Assembly (NCBI GenBank): GCA_029940245.1
Contig: JAOZRF010000024.1
Span: forward strand, 1-13,423
DNA length: 13,423 nucleotides
Reading direction: 5' to 3'
Source: Desulfobacula sp.
GTDB taxonomy: Bacteria > Desulfobacterota > Desulfobacteria > Desulfobacterales > Desulfobacteraceae
In this document: piece by piece, positions 6,983-12,861 of the stretch
How positions within the stretch are numbered: the first letter of the stretch is position 1
How the letters are laid out: the number at the start of each line of letters is the position of its first letter
Position numbers and translations under genes: made by a program
The notes under the pieces: model-generated
The model's database searches: none
What the model saw: only the letters and a program-made list of their open reading frames with translations
What the model was told of the DNA's origin: nothing

Positions 6983-8281
6983 TTAGGCTGTGAGGATCGG
7001 AAATGTGTTGGCACCTTGTGGCATAATTGTAATTTTGGGGAAATTATTGCCACACTTCTTATATGCTATTGCCAGGGCTTCTTCCATAGTGGCGACTCCT
7101 TGAACACCGGCAGTCCGGGCTAATTCGATGTTTTTTTCCCGGGTAACCAAAATAATGTGTCCTAAATCGGCATACTCAAGCTGCCGAACCGCTACCCACC
7201 CTGAGATGAGAAAATTTTCCCGTACAGCCTTTTCCATATCAAAAGCATTTGGATAACGGAACCAGTCAAAGAACTCACCAGGCTCTTTAATATCCGGACA
7301 GTCAGCCAGGATGATGGCAATGCCGCCTTGTTTCATGGCATAGACTGCATTGTCAATGGTCTTTTGGGACTGGTAGAGGTTGATGTCTTTAGGGTATCCA
7401 CCAGCAGAAGCAATGACGATGTCGGCCTGCTCTTGAATTCTTACACCGAATATCTCGTCAACCAGTTGTGTAGCCTGCTGCCAGGCCGAGATCCAATTGC
7501 CCGTGAAGATACCGGTAATGTCACCATCCAGGTTGGGGACTACATTAATGATAAAGTCGGGTTTGAGAAATGCCGCAACTTCCATCATGTCTTCATGGGC
7601 TGGATTTCCGGCAGTTTTCATATTAGCGGCCAATGGGTTTGAGCCATCTCCGAGGTGCTTTCCCATGGCCCACATGTGGCTTTGCTGGATGGTCGTAAGG
7701 GATGACACACCAGGCATAATACTTTTCCGCCCCCCGCCATAACCCACCATATAATGGTAGATGACTCCTCCCGTCAAAATGACCCGGTCAGCATCGGCCA
7801 CTAGGCGATTAAAAGACACCTGTGTTCCCCGGCTGGTCTTACCGTAATAGACCATATTGTCTGTGTCCCATGCATTGTGATTGATCACTTTGACACGCTT
7901 GCAGATTGCCTGGGTGCATAACTCTGCCAACTCTTCGGCCGTGTTCTGTCGATGGGCGCCAACGGCAATGATGATAGTTATGTCCTTATCAGCAATACCA
8001 GCTTCATTCAGATAGTCTATCAGGATTGGCAATGTCAATTCATTATGCTGCCAGACCCGGGTGATGTCACTGACTGCAATGGCCACTGTCTCACCAGGAT
8101 TAACCATTTCACTCAAAGGAGGGCTGTCAATGGGATGTGCCAGAGCATATCGATAGGCCGTGGCCAAATCCTCCGGTGGTGTGCGGTTTTTTCCCATCAG
8201 TTCGTAGAGAAGCTGTTCCGCAGGTATGGAAAAGCTTTCTGTCCTTTTTCCGATTTTCAGTTCAAAATGTTTGTTCGTCAA
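6983..8281 (-). CDS. larA: LarA-family nickel-pincer-dependent racemase/epimerase (lactate racemase-like, DUF2088)
   Basis: LarA enzymes interconvert the stereoisomers of 2-hydroxyacids by hydride transfer to a nickel-pincer (NPN) cofactor. The 432-residue product shows the DUF2088 N-terminal domain with SDITR (71-75) and GAHRQNT (108-114), then YHYMVGYGGGRKSIMPG (175-191) and a C-terminal domain with GGYPKDINLYQSQK (294-307). Key residues match Lactiplantibacillus LarA with a constant +2 shift: catalytic H110 and H176 (H108, H174), cofactor-bearing K186 (K184) and nickel ligand H202 (H200). It starts with TTG at 8281, supported by AAAGGA about 8 bases upstream; the next Met (residue 30) would truncate the domain. 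It is the first gene of the operon. LarA homologues also act on malate, phenyllactate, 2-hydroxyglutarate or sugar acids, so lactate is not assured. Confidence 0.88.
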   Translation of the reverse strand: MTNKHFELKIGKRTESFSIPAEQLLYELMGKNRTPPEDLATAYRYALAHPIDSPPLSEMVNPGETVAIAVSDITRVWQHNELTLPILIDYLNEAGIADKDITIIIAVGAHRQNTAEELAELCTQAICKRVKVINHNAWDTDNMVYYGKTSRGTQVSFNRLVADADRVILTGGVIYHYMVGYGGGRKSIMPGVSSLTTIQQSHMWAMGKHLGDGSNPLAANMKTAGNPAHEDMMEVAAFLKPDFIINVVPNLDGDITGIFTGNWISAWQQATQLVDEIFGVRIQEQADIVIASAGGYPKDINLYQSQKTIDNAVYAMKQGGIAIILADCPDIKEPGEFFDWFRYPNAFDMEKAVRENFLISGWVAVRQLEYADLGHIILVTREKNIELARTAGVQGVATMEEALAIAYKKCGNNFPKITIMPQGANTFPILTA

Positions 8282-8311
8282 TATAATTTTCCTTTATTAT
8301 CAGTTTTTGAG

Positions 8312-8337
8312 TTCAATCACTTAATTGAGAGGTTGAA
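8312..8337. promoter_or_regulatory. Imperfect palindrome upstream of larA, candidate operator
   Basis: A 26-bp imperfect inverted repeat with outer arms TTCAA...TTGAA and AATT at the centre lies about 30 bp upstream of the larA start, in the only sizeable gap (104 bp) ahead of the operon. It would suit a dimeric repressor or activator. No regulator gene is in the window, and the AT-rich context makes chance symmetry possible. Confidence 0.25.
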
Positions 8338-8385
8338 TGCTTCACCGTCTTTTATTCGCTATACTTTGCTTTTCTACAGGAAAAA

Positions 8386-8784
8386 TTAATTATAAATTAC
8401 AGCGGTATTAAAGGTTATATCCGGGTGAAGTTGATTTTTAACCGCACATGAACTCATGGATTTTATGATCGGTTTAATATATTTTTCAGGAAATAGTTCA
8501 TTGACATGGAGGGTGATATTGACCTGTTCCATAAGTTTTTGTCCTTCTTTGAAAACAACGTCAATGAAAAGGTGCATCTGGTCTGTGGAAAGTTTTCTTA
8601 CATCACAAAATAATTTTGCATAGATTCCGGCACAGGCACCCAGTGATGCGATGAAAATATCAAAGGGTTCGGGTGCACTTTTATCGCCCCCGTTTTCTTT
8701 TGCCTGGTCCGTTTTAATTTTAAAATGTTTAAATTCAACATCTATTTTTTTATTGCCGGGAAAGGTTATCTTAAATCCGTTCAT
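8386..8784 (-). CDS. OsmC-family protein
   Basis: This small (132-residue) cytoplasmic protein belongs to the OsmC/Ohr/YhfA superfamily, whose members reduce organic hydroperoxides through two conserved cysteines. Both expected positions are present: the first in 'SLGACAGIYAKLFC' (about C51), on the long central helix, and the second in 'MSSCAVKNQLHP' (about C113). It is near the short end for the family and lacks any membrane segment, more like general OsmC/YhfA proteins than Ohr. GGAG lies 9 bases before the ATG across a poly-A spacer, within the palindrome CTCCATGGAG. It follows tRNA-Gln on the same strand by 55 bp with no clear terminator between, and it precedes larA by 104 bp. A role in the Lar system is not implied by the sequence. 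Substrate unknown. Confidence 0.82.
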   Translation of the reverse strand: MNGFKITFPGNKKIDVEFKHFKIKTDQAKENGGDKSAPEPFDIFIASLGACAGIYAKLFCDVRKLSTDQMHLFIDVVFKEGQKLMEQVNITLHVNELFPEKYIKPIIKSMSSCAVKNQLHPDITFNTAVIYN

Positions 8785-8839
8785 TTTTTTTTACTCCATG
8801 GAGCACCAGGCCAAAAGCTTAAAAATCTATTCTTTTAAA

Positions 8840-8913
8840 TGGCTGGGTGATAAGGATTTGAACCTTAATTGACGGAGTCAGAGTCCGTAGTCCTGCCATT
8901 GGACGATCACCCA
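8840..8913 (-). tRNA. tRNA-Gln (anticodon CUG), CCA encoded
   Basis: The minus strand folds into a complete cloverleaf. The acceptor stem is TGGGTGA/TCACCCA and the D stem GTCC/GGAC with loop AATGGCA. The anticodon stem is ACGGA/TCCGT with loop CTCTGAC (anticodon CTG at 8881-8879), followed by a 4-base variable region. The T stem is TAAGG/CCTTA with loop TTCAAAT. A discriminator G and genomically encoded CCA (8842-8840) complete the 3' end. CUG reads the CAG glutamine codon; a tRNA-Gln(UUG) is expected elsewhere. Confidence 0.95.
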
Positions 8914-8931
8914 GCAAAATAATGATTGAAT

Positions 8932-8960
8932 TTTATACATCAAGCCTTTCTCTTAGTCAA
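8932..8960 (-). promoter_or_regulatory. Sigma70-type promoter of tRNA-Gln
   Basis: On the minus strand a -35 TTGACT (8960-8955) and a -10 TATAAA (8937-8932) are separated by exactly 17 bp. The predicted start falls around 8925, about a dozen bases before the mature tRNA 5' end (8913). Each box matches consensus at five of six positions, making it the strongest promoter visible in the window. Confidence 0.65.
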
Positions 8961-9067
8961 GGAATATCTGGGTTTAACATTTGTTTAAAATAAGTGAAAT
9001 ATGGTATATAAGACATTAAGTGTTCCTTGAATTTTGCCGTAATATTATAATGGTCAGGTGAAGCATA

Positions 9068-9841
9068 TTGCTGAAAAAATTTGAAGATATTGAGAGAAAA
9101 TTATCAAAGCTATCCTCTTTTGCAGTGGCTTTTTCAGGTGGTGTTGACAGCACCTTTCTTCTGGCAATGGCAAAAAAAGTCAATCCGCAAAAATTGCTTG
9201 CCATCACTGTATCATCACAGTTTGTGCCGAAAAGGGAAATTGAGTTTGCAAAGAAAATCAGCCGTTCAATAGGGGTTGAGCATATCTGTCTTGATGTGGA
9301 TATTCTTGAAAATCAAGATGTGGTCCGCAATACTATGGAGCGGTGTTACTATTGTAAAAAGCAAATGTTTGCACTTATAAGACAGACGGCGCAAAGCTTA
9401 GGCATTAACACTTTACTTCATGGGGTAAATTTGGATGATTTAAATGATTTTCGGCCAGGCTTAAAAGCCTCAAAAGAACTTGGTTTTCTTTCTCCTTTAG
9501 CAGATATAAAGTGCACTAAAAAGGAGATCAGACTACTCTCAAAGCAATTGGGGCTTGTGACCTGGGACAAACCCTCACAATCCTGTCTGGCAACACGGAT
9601 TCCTTATAATGAAACTATCAAGGCTTCAAAGCTTATTATGGTTGACAAGGCTGAAGCGTTGTTGCAGGATTTGGGATTTGCCCAGGTCCGGGTAAGATGT
9701 CATGGGAAAACAGCCAGGTTAGAAGTTGAACCGGATTTAATCAGCATTCTTTTTAATAAGGGTATTCGTCAAAAAATTTCTACTGGTTTTGCAAAAATAG
9801 GATTTGACCATACGAGCATTGATATAGATGGTTATAAATAA
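9068..9841 (+). CDS. larE: LarE, ATP-dependent sulfur transferase for nickel-pincer cofactor synthesis (three-Cys type)
   Basis: LarE converts the two carboxylates of the pyridinium dicarboxylate precursor (made by LarB) to thiocarboxylates, before LarC inserts nickel to give the cofactor used by LarA. The 257-residue product has the PP-loop ATPase motif SGGVDSTFLL (23-32), 'GVNLDDLNDFRPGLKAS' (119-135) and 'KPSQSCLATRIPY' (168-180). C173 matches the sulfur-donating Cys176 of Lactiplantibacillus LarE. It also has C93 and C96 in ERCYYCKK, where that enzyme has no cysteines. This trio is the signature of LarE proteins that hold a [4Fe-4S] cluster. The start is TTG at 9068, chosen because AGGTGA (9056-9061) sits 6 bases upstream. 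It is about 0.8 kb from larA on the opposite strand; larB and larC are not in the window. Confidence 0.9.
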   Translation: MLKKFEDIERKLSKLSSFAVAFSGGVDSTFLLAMAKKVNPQKLLAITVSSQFVPKREIEFAKKISRSIGVEHICLDVDILENQDVVRNTMERCYYCKKQMFALIRQTAQSLGINTLLHGVNLDDLNDFRPGLKASKELGFLSPLADIKCTKKEIRLLSKQLGLVTWDKPSQSCLATRIPYNETIKASKLIMVDKAEALLQDLGFAQVRVRCHGKTARLEVEPDLISILFNKGIRQKISTGFAKIGFDHTSIDIDGYK

Positions 9842-9845
9842 TGAA

Positions 9846-9880
9846 AGCTGCCGTCCAGGAAAAAAATTAAGACAGCAGCT
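9846..9880. terminator. Possible bidirectional terminator hairpin between convergent larE and ndk
   Basis: AGCTGCCGTC (9846-9855) faces GACAGCAGCT (9871-9880), a 10-bp stem with one mismatch around a 15-base A-rich loop. It lies just after the larE stop and before the ndk stop, where a shared terminator is expected. T-runs are weak on both sides, so it may not be a classical intrinsic terminator. Confidence 0.4.
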
Positions 9881-9902
9881 CTGGGTTTATAAATAATGTG
9901 GA

Positions 9903-10322
9903 TTATTTATTTTGTATTTCAAGGGCATTGAAAAAATATTTGATTTCAAAAGCAGCGGTTTCAGATGCATCAGAACCATGAACAACATTTTTTTCTATGT
10001 TTGTTGCATAATCTTTTCTGATAGTCCCTGCTTCTGCTTCTTCAAAATTGGTAGCCCCCATGATTTTTCTGTTTTTTGCAATCACATCCTTTCCTTCAAG
10101 AACCATGACAACAATTGGACCTGAAGTCATAAAATCAGTCAGGCTGTCATAAAACGGTCGTTCTTTGTGAACAGCATAAAAGCCCTGGGCCTGGGTTTTT
10201 GTCAGATGAATCATTTTCATTGCAGCGATTTTAATACCATTGGTTTCAAACCGTTTGATTACTTCACCGATCACGTTTTTTGCAACCCCATCGGGTTTGA
10301 TTATTGATAATGTTCTTTCCAC
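9903..10322 (-). CDS. ndk: Nucleoside diphosphate kinase
   Basis: NDK transfers the gamma phosphate of ATP to nucleoside diphosphates through a phosphohistidine and balances NTP/dNTP pools. The 139-residue product has the standard length and motifs: N-terminal [15 protein letters not shown] (2-16), '[14 protein letters not shown]' (48-61), '[13 protein letters not shown]' (65-77), '[20 protein letters not shown]' (87-106) and the active-site [12 protein letters not shown] (112-123) with catalytic H115. The start is GTG at 10322, supported by AAAGGA 8 bases upstream. It is a monocistronic gene, convergent with larE and divergent from coaE. There is nothing unusual in the sequence. Confidence 0.97.
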   Translation of the reverse strand: MERTLSIIKPDGVAKNVIGEVIKRFETNGIKIAAMKMIHLTKTQAQGFYAVHKERPFYDSLTDFMTSGPIVVMVLEGKDVIAKNRKIMGATNFEEAEAGTIRKDYATNIEKNVVHGSDASETAAFEIKYFFNALEIQNK

Positions 10323-10358
10323 AATCTAAATCCTTTCAAAATATAATTAAAAATTGTC

Positions 10359-10388
10359 TTGAAAATTAACAGAAAACTGTATTATAGT
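10359..10388 (+). promoter_or_regulatory. Candidate promoter for coaE
   Basis: TTGAAA (10359-10364) and TATAGT (10383-10388) are 18 bp apart in the 146-bp divergent region between ndk and coaE. The predicted start near 10395 leaves a leader of about 75 nucleotides. The match is reasonable, but the region is AT-rich. Confidence 0.3.
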
Positions 10389-10468
10389 CAATATTTATAA
10401 GGGTTGATGTTTATACAGACAAGCAAATTTAGAAAAAACCATACGCAGATCTCAATATTTCAAATACA

Positions 10469-11083
10469 ATGAAAATTTTAAGGATTGCAATTACAGGTTC
10501 AGCGGGCTCAGGGAAAAGTCTTGTCTGCCGGCGGTTTAAAACAATTGGCCTGGTTACTCTGGATTGTGATGTGATTGCAAGACAGGTTGTGGAGCCGGGA
10601 AAGCCTGGGTTTAAAAAAATTGTAGAAGTATTTGGCAGGTCAGTGCTGGAAAAAACGGGAACCCTGGACAGAGTACTGTTGCGAAATATTATTGTGGATG
10701 ATGCCATCCTGCGAAAAAAAATGGAGGATATTTTACATCCCCAAATTTTAATGGAGATGGTTTCCCAAATAGAAAATGCAGTGTATAAGGATAAAAAGGC
10801 AGTGGCAGTTGAAGTTCCCCTGCTTTTTGAATTGGGTATGGAGAAACAATTTGATGCCACTATTGTTGTAGCGGCGCAGGATATGGATCTTGTGGAAAGA
10901 ATTTGCAAACGGGATAATGTATCAAAAGAAAACGCACAGAAGATGCTGGCGCTGCAAATGGCCCAGGCGGATAAAATGGCAATGGCAGACCATGTTATTA
11001 TAAACAAGGGAACAAGGTCGGAACTCTTTGAATCTGTTGATAATCTCTTTGATAAAATTCAAAAAGAATTCTTGACAACTTAA
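10469..11083 (+). CDS. coaE: Dephospho-CoA kinase
   Basis: CoaE catalyses the last step of coenzyme A synthesis, ATP-dependent phosphorylation of the ribose 3'-hydroxyl of dephospho-CoA. The 204-residue product opens MKILRIAITGSAGSGKS with a P-loop at 10-17. It continues with LDCDVIARQVVEPGKPG (31-47), the acceptor-binding region with the conserved DxD-type acidic pair. 'LEDILHP'-like MEDILHPQI and 'VEVPLLFELGMEKQFD' follow at the expected positions, and then the lid region ERICKRDNVSKENAQKML. The length is typical. The ATG at 10469 begins the conserved core, and no good Shine-Dalgarno is visible upstream, which is slightly unusual. It is the first gene of a + strand housekeeping run, 152 bp ahead of rho. 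Confidence 0.95.
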   Translation: MKILRIAITGSAGSGKSLVCRRFKTIGLVTLDCDVIARQVVEPGKPGFKKIVEVFGRSVLEKTGTLDRVLLRNIIVDDAILRKKMEDILHPQILMEMVSQIENAVYKDKKAVAVEVPLLFELGMEKQFDATIVVAAQDMDLVERICKRDNVSKENAQKMLALQMAQADKMAMADHVIINKGTRSELFESVDNLFDKIQKEFLTT

Positions 11084-11088
11084 GGGTT

Positions 11089-11117
11089 TTGCCTTATTGA
11101 TATGGCGTTAATAAAAT
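11089..11117 (+). promoter_or_regulatory. Candidate promoter for rho
   Basis: TTGCCT (11089-11094) and TAAAAT (11112-11117) are spaced by 17 bp just after the coaE stop. The start would be near 11124, leaving a leader of about 110 nucleotides before rho. I see no clear terminator between coaE and rho, so read-through from coaE is also possible. The boxes are only moderate matches. Confidence 0.3.
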
Positions 11118-11235
11118 AAACTTCAAGCATCACGCCTGTTTGTATATCATTTTGGCTTTCAGAATTCAAATAAGGTGTGCTTCAACAACAAACTTTAGCC
11201 TGTAAAAGAAAATAACCAAAAATTTGGGAGAATGA

Positions 11236-12483
11236 ATGAATCTTGTAGAATTGAATAATATGAAGATTAGTGAGTTGACCAAGCTTGCCAGGGAATATAA
11301 AATTAAAGGGGTCGGCGGGCTTAAAAAACAGGATTTAATTTTTATTTTGCTTCAAGCAAACATTGAAGAGAGCGGCCAGATCTATGGTGAAGGCACCTTG
11401 GAAATTCTCCCGGATGGTTTTGGATTTTTAAGAGCACCAGGATATAATTATCTTCCCGGTCCTGATGATATTTATGTATCTCCCTCACAAATAAGAAGAT
11501 TTAATTTGAGAACCGGAGATACCATCTCAGGTCAGGTCCGGCAGCCAAAAGATTCTGAACGATATTTTGCATTGCTTAAAGTGGAAGCCGTCAATTTCCA
11601 AAATCCTGAACTTGCTGCTGAAACCATTCTTTTTGATAATCTCTTACCGCTTTATCCTGAAAGGAAAATGAATCTTGAGGCTGAATCAGACAATTATGCC
11701 ATGCGTGTAATAGATCTGATGTGCCCTGTCGGATTTGGTCAGCGCGGTTTGATTGTCTCTCCGCCAAAAGCAGGTAAGACAATGTTATTGCAGAACATAG
11801 CCAATAGCATGGTTAGAGCCCATAGTGATATCATTCCAATGATTATCCTGATTGATGAACGTCCCGAAGAAGTGACGGATATGCAACGATCAGTAGATGC
11901 GGAAGTGGTCAGCTCAACCTTTGATGAACCGGCAGAGCGACATGTTCAGGTGGCAGAGATGGTTATTGAGAAAGCCAAAAGAATAGTGGAGCAGGGTCAC
12001 GATGTTGTCATTTTGCTTGACAGTATTACAAGGTTGGCAAGGGCATATAATTCAGTAATGCCGCCTTCCGGTAAGATTTTGTCCGGTGGTGTGGATTCAA
12101 ATGCGCTTGACAGACCCAAACGATTTTTTGGTGCAGCAAGAAATATCGAAGAGGGTGGCAGCCTTACCATTATTGCTACGGCTTTGGTTGATACTGGCAG
12201 CAGAATGGATGAAGTTATCTTTGAAGAATTCAAGGGCACTGGGAATATGGAATTGGTACTGGATAGAAAACTTGCTGATAAAAGAATTTTTCCAGCCATT
12301 GACATGAATAAATCTGGAACGAGAAAAGAGGAACTGCTGCTTGATCCAATGGTTTTGAACCGAGTATGGATCTTAAGAAAACTGTTGTCCAGTTTAAATC
12401 CTGTGGACAGCATGCAGTTTTTACTTGAAAAAATGCAAGGAACAAAGGATAATAAACAGTTTCTTGAATTAATGAATTCATAA
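11236..12483 (+). CDS. rho: Transcription termination factor Rho
   Basis: Rho is a hexameric RNA-dependent ATPase/helicase that ends transcription at Rho-dependent sites. The 415-residue product (E. coli Rho has 419) has the Rho_N helical domain (about 1-45). The cold-shock-like primary RNA-binding domain (about 48-120) includes [17 protein letters not shown] and a VSPSQIRRF segment. The RecA-type ATPase domain follows, with Walker A SPPKAGKT (175-182), '[12 protein letters not shown]' (205-216), Walker B VVILLDS (257-263), the Q-loop/R-loop region '[20 protein letters not shown]' (276-295) and '[17 protein letters not shown]' (334-350). No long insertion is present in the RNA-binding domain. 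GGGAG lies 5 bases before the chosen ATG at 11236; an overlapping ATG at 11232 is in another frame. Confidence 0.98.
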   Translation: MNLVELNNMKISELTKLAREYKIKGVGGLKKQDLIFILLQANIEESGQIYGEGTLEILPDGFGFLRAPGYNYLPGPDDIYVSPSQIRRFNLRTGDTISGQVRQPKDSERYFALLKVEAVNFQNPELAAETILFDNLLPLYPERKMNLEAESDNYAMRVIDLMCPVGFGQRGLIVSPPKAGKTMLLQNIANSMVRAHSDIIPMIILIDERPEEVTDMQRSVDAEVVSSTFDEPAERHVQVAEMVIEKAKRIVEQGHDVVILLDSITRLARAYNSVMPPSGKILSGGVDSNALDRPKRFFGAARNIEEGGSLTIIATALVDTGSRMDEVIFEEFKGTGNMELVLDRKLADKRIFPAIDMNKSGTRKEELLLDPMVLNRVWILRKLLSSLNPVDSMQFLLEKMQGTKDNKQFLELMNS

Positions 12484-12531
12484 AATTAAATAATAGCCTG
12501 AAATAAGGCTTGATAAGGAGTTTTAGAGGAA

Positions 12532-12750
12532 ATGAAAAAAGGCATACATCCAAAATACACAAATTCAACAGCCTCCTGTGCTTGCGGTGCAACATTTGAA
12601 GTCGGGTCCACAAGAGAGAATATCAAGGTGGAAATTTGTTCCAAGTGTCATCCTTTTTTTACCGGCAAACAAAAATTGGTTGATTCTGCCGGAAGGATTG
12701 ACCGTTTCAAAAAGAAATACGCAGGGTTTGACATCAGCAAACTTGTTTAG
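12532..12750 (+). CDS. rpmE: 50S ribosomal protein L31 (zinc-binding, C+ type)
   Basis: This is a small ribosomal protein at the 50S/30S bridge. The 72-residue product begins MKKGIHPKY and carries the four zinc-ligand cysteines C16, C18, C36 and C39 in 'CAC...CSKC', marking the C+ (zinc-containing) paralogue. The zinc-free C- form usually replaces it under zinc starvation and is not in the window. '[19 protein letters not shown]' near the C-terminus is typical. It follows rho by 48 bp, probably on the same transcript. Two purine-rich stretches (AAGGAG 12515-12520 and AGAGGA 12525-12530) precede the ATG. Confidence 0.97.
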   Translation: MKKGIHPKYTNSTASCACGATFEVGSTRENIKVEICSKCHPFFTGKQKLVDSAGRIDRFKKKYAGFDISKLV

Positions 12751-12765
12751 AGTACGACTTAAAAA

Positions 12766-12794
12766 AAATAGTGGGTTTTCATCGGGCACTATTT
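12766..12794 (+). other. Stem-loop after rpmE
   Basis: AAATAGTG (12766-12773) pairs perfectly with CACTATTT (12787-12794) around a 13-base loop, shortly after the rpmE stop. No U-run follows, so it is better read as an mRNA stem-loop than a terminator. It is AT-rich and may be modest in stability. Confidence 0.3.
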
Positions 12795-12818
12795 ATCACT
12801 TTCTATGATTTGCAATAT

Positions 12819-12856
12819 AAAAGGGGTCTTAATAAAAGAACCCCTTTTGAGTTTTT
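12819..12856 (+). terminator. Terminator-like hairpin between rpmE and prfA, abutting the prfA start
   Basis: AAAAGGGGT (12819-12827) pairs with ACCCCTTTT (12840-12848). The loop can close further through CTT/AAG. The hairpin is followed by GAG and five Ts (12852-12856), giving the form of an intrinsic terminator. It ends only 5 bases before the prfA ATG and occupies the place where a ribosome-binding site would lie. It may terminate the rho-rpmE transcript or act as an attenuator for prfA. Confidence 0.5.
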
Positions 12857-12861
12857 AAATT

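Noticed and set aside
8296..8324. Possible larA promoter on the minus strand (TTAAGT, 17 bp, GATAAT)
   Set aside because: Its start site would fall about 7 bases before the TTG codon and remove the AAAGGA ribosome-binding site, so it is unlikely to drive larA as annotated.
8794..8803. Perfect 10-bp palindrome CTCCATGGAG upstream of the OsmC gene
   Set aside because: It is short and contains the Shine-Dalgarno GGAG. It has no loop and no U-run, so it is neither a terminator nor a convincing operator.
10429..11007. 192-codon minus-strand open frame opposite coaE
   Set aside because: It is serine/isoleucine-rich, antisense to a well-conserved CoaE, and has no family match.
12495..12510. Hairpin AGCCT...AGGCT between rho and rpmE, considered as a terminator
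   Set aside because: The stem is only 5 bp and is followed by GATAAGGAG rather than a U-run. It more likely lies within a rho-rpmE co-transcript.
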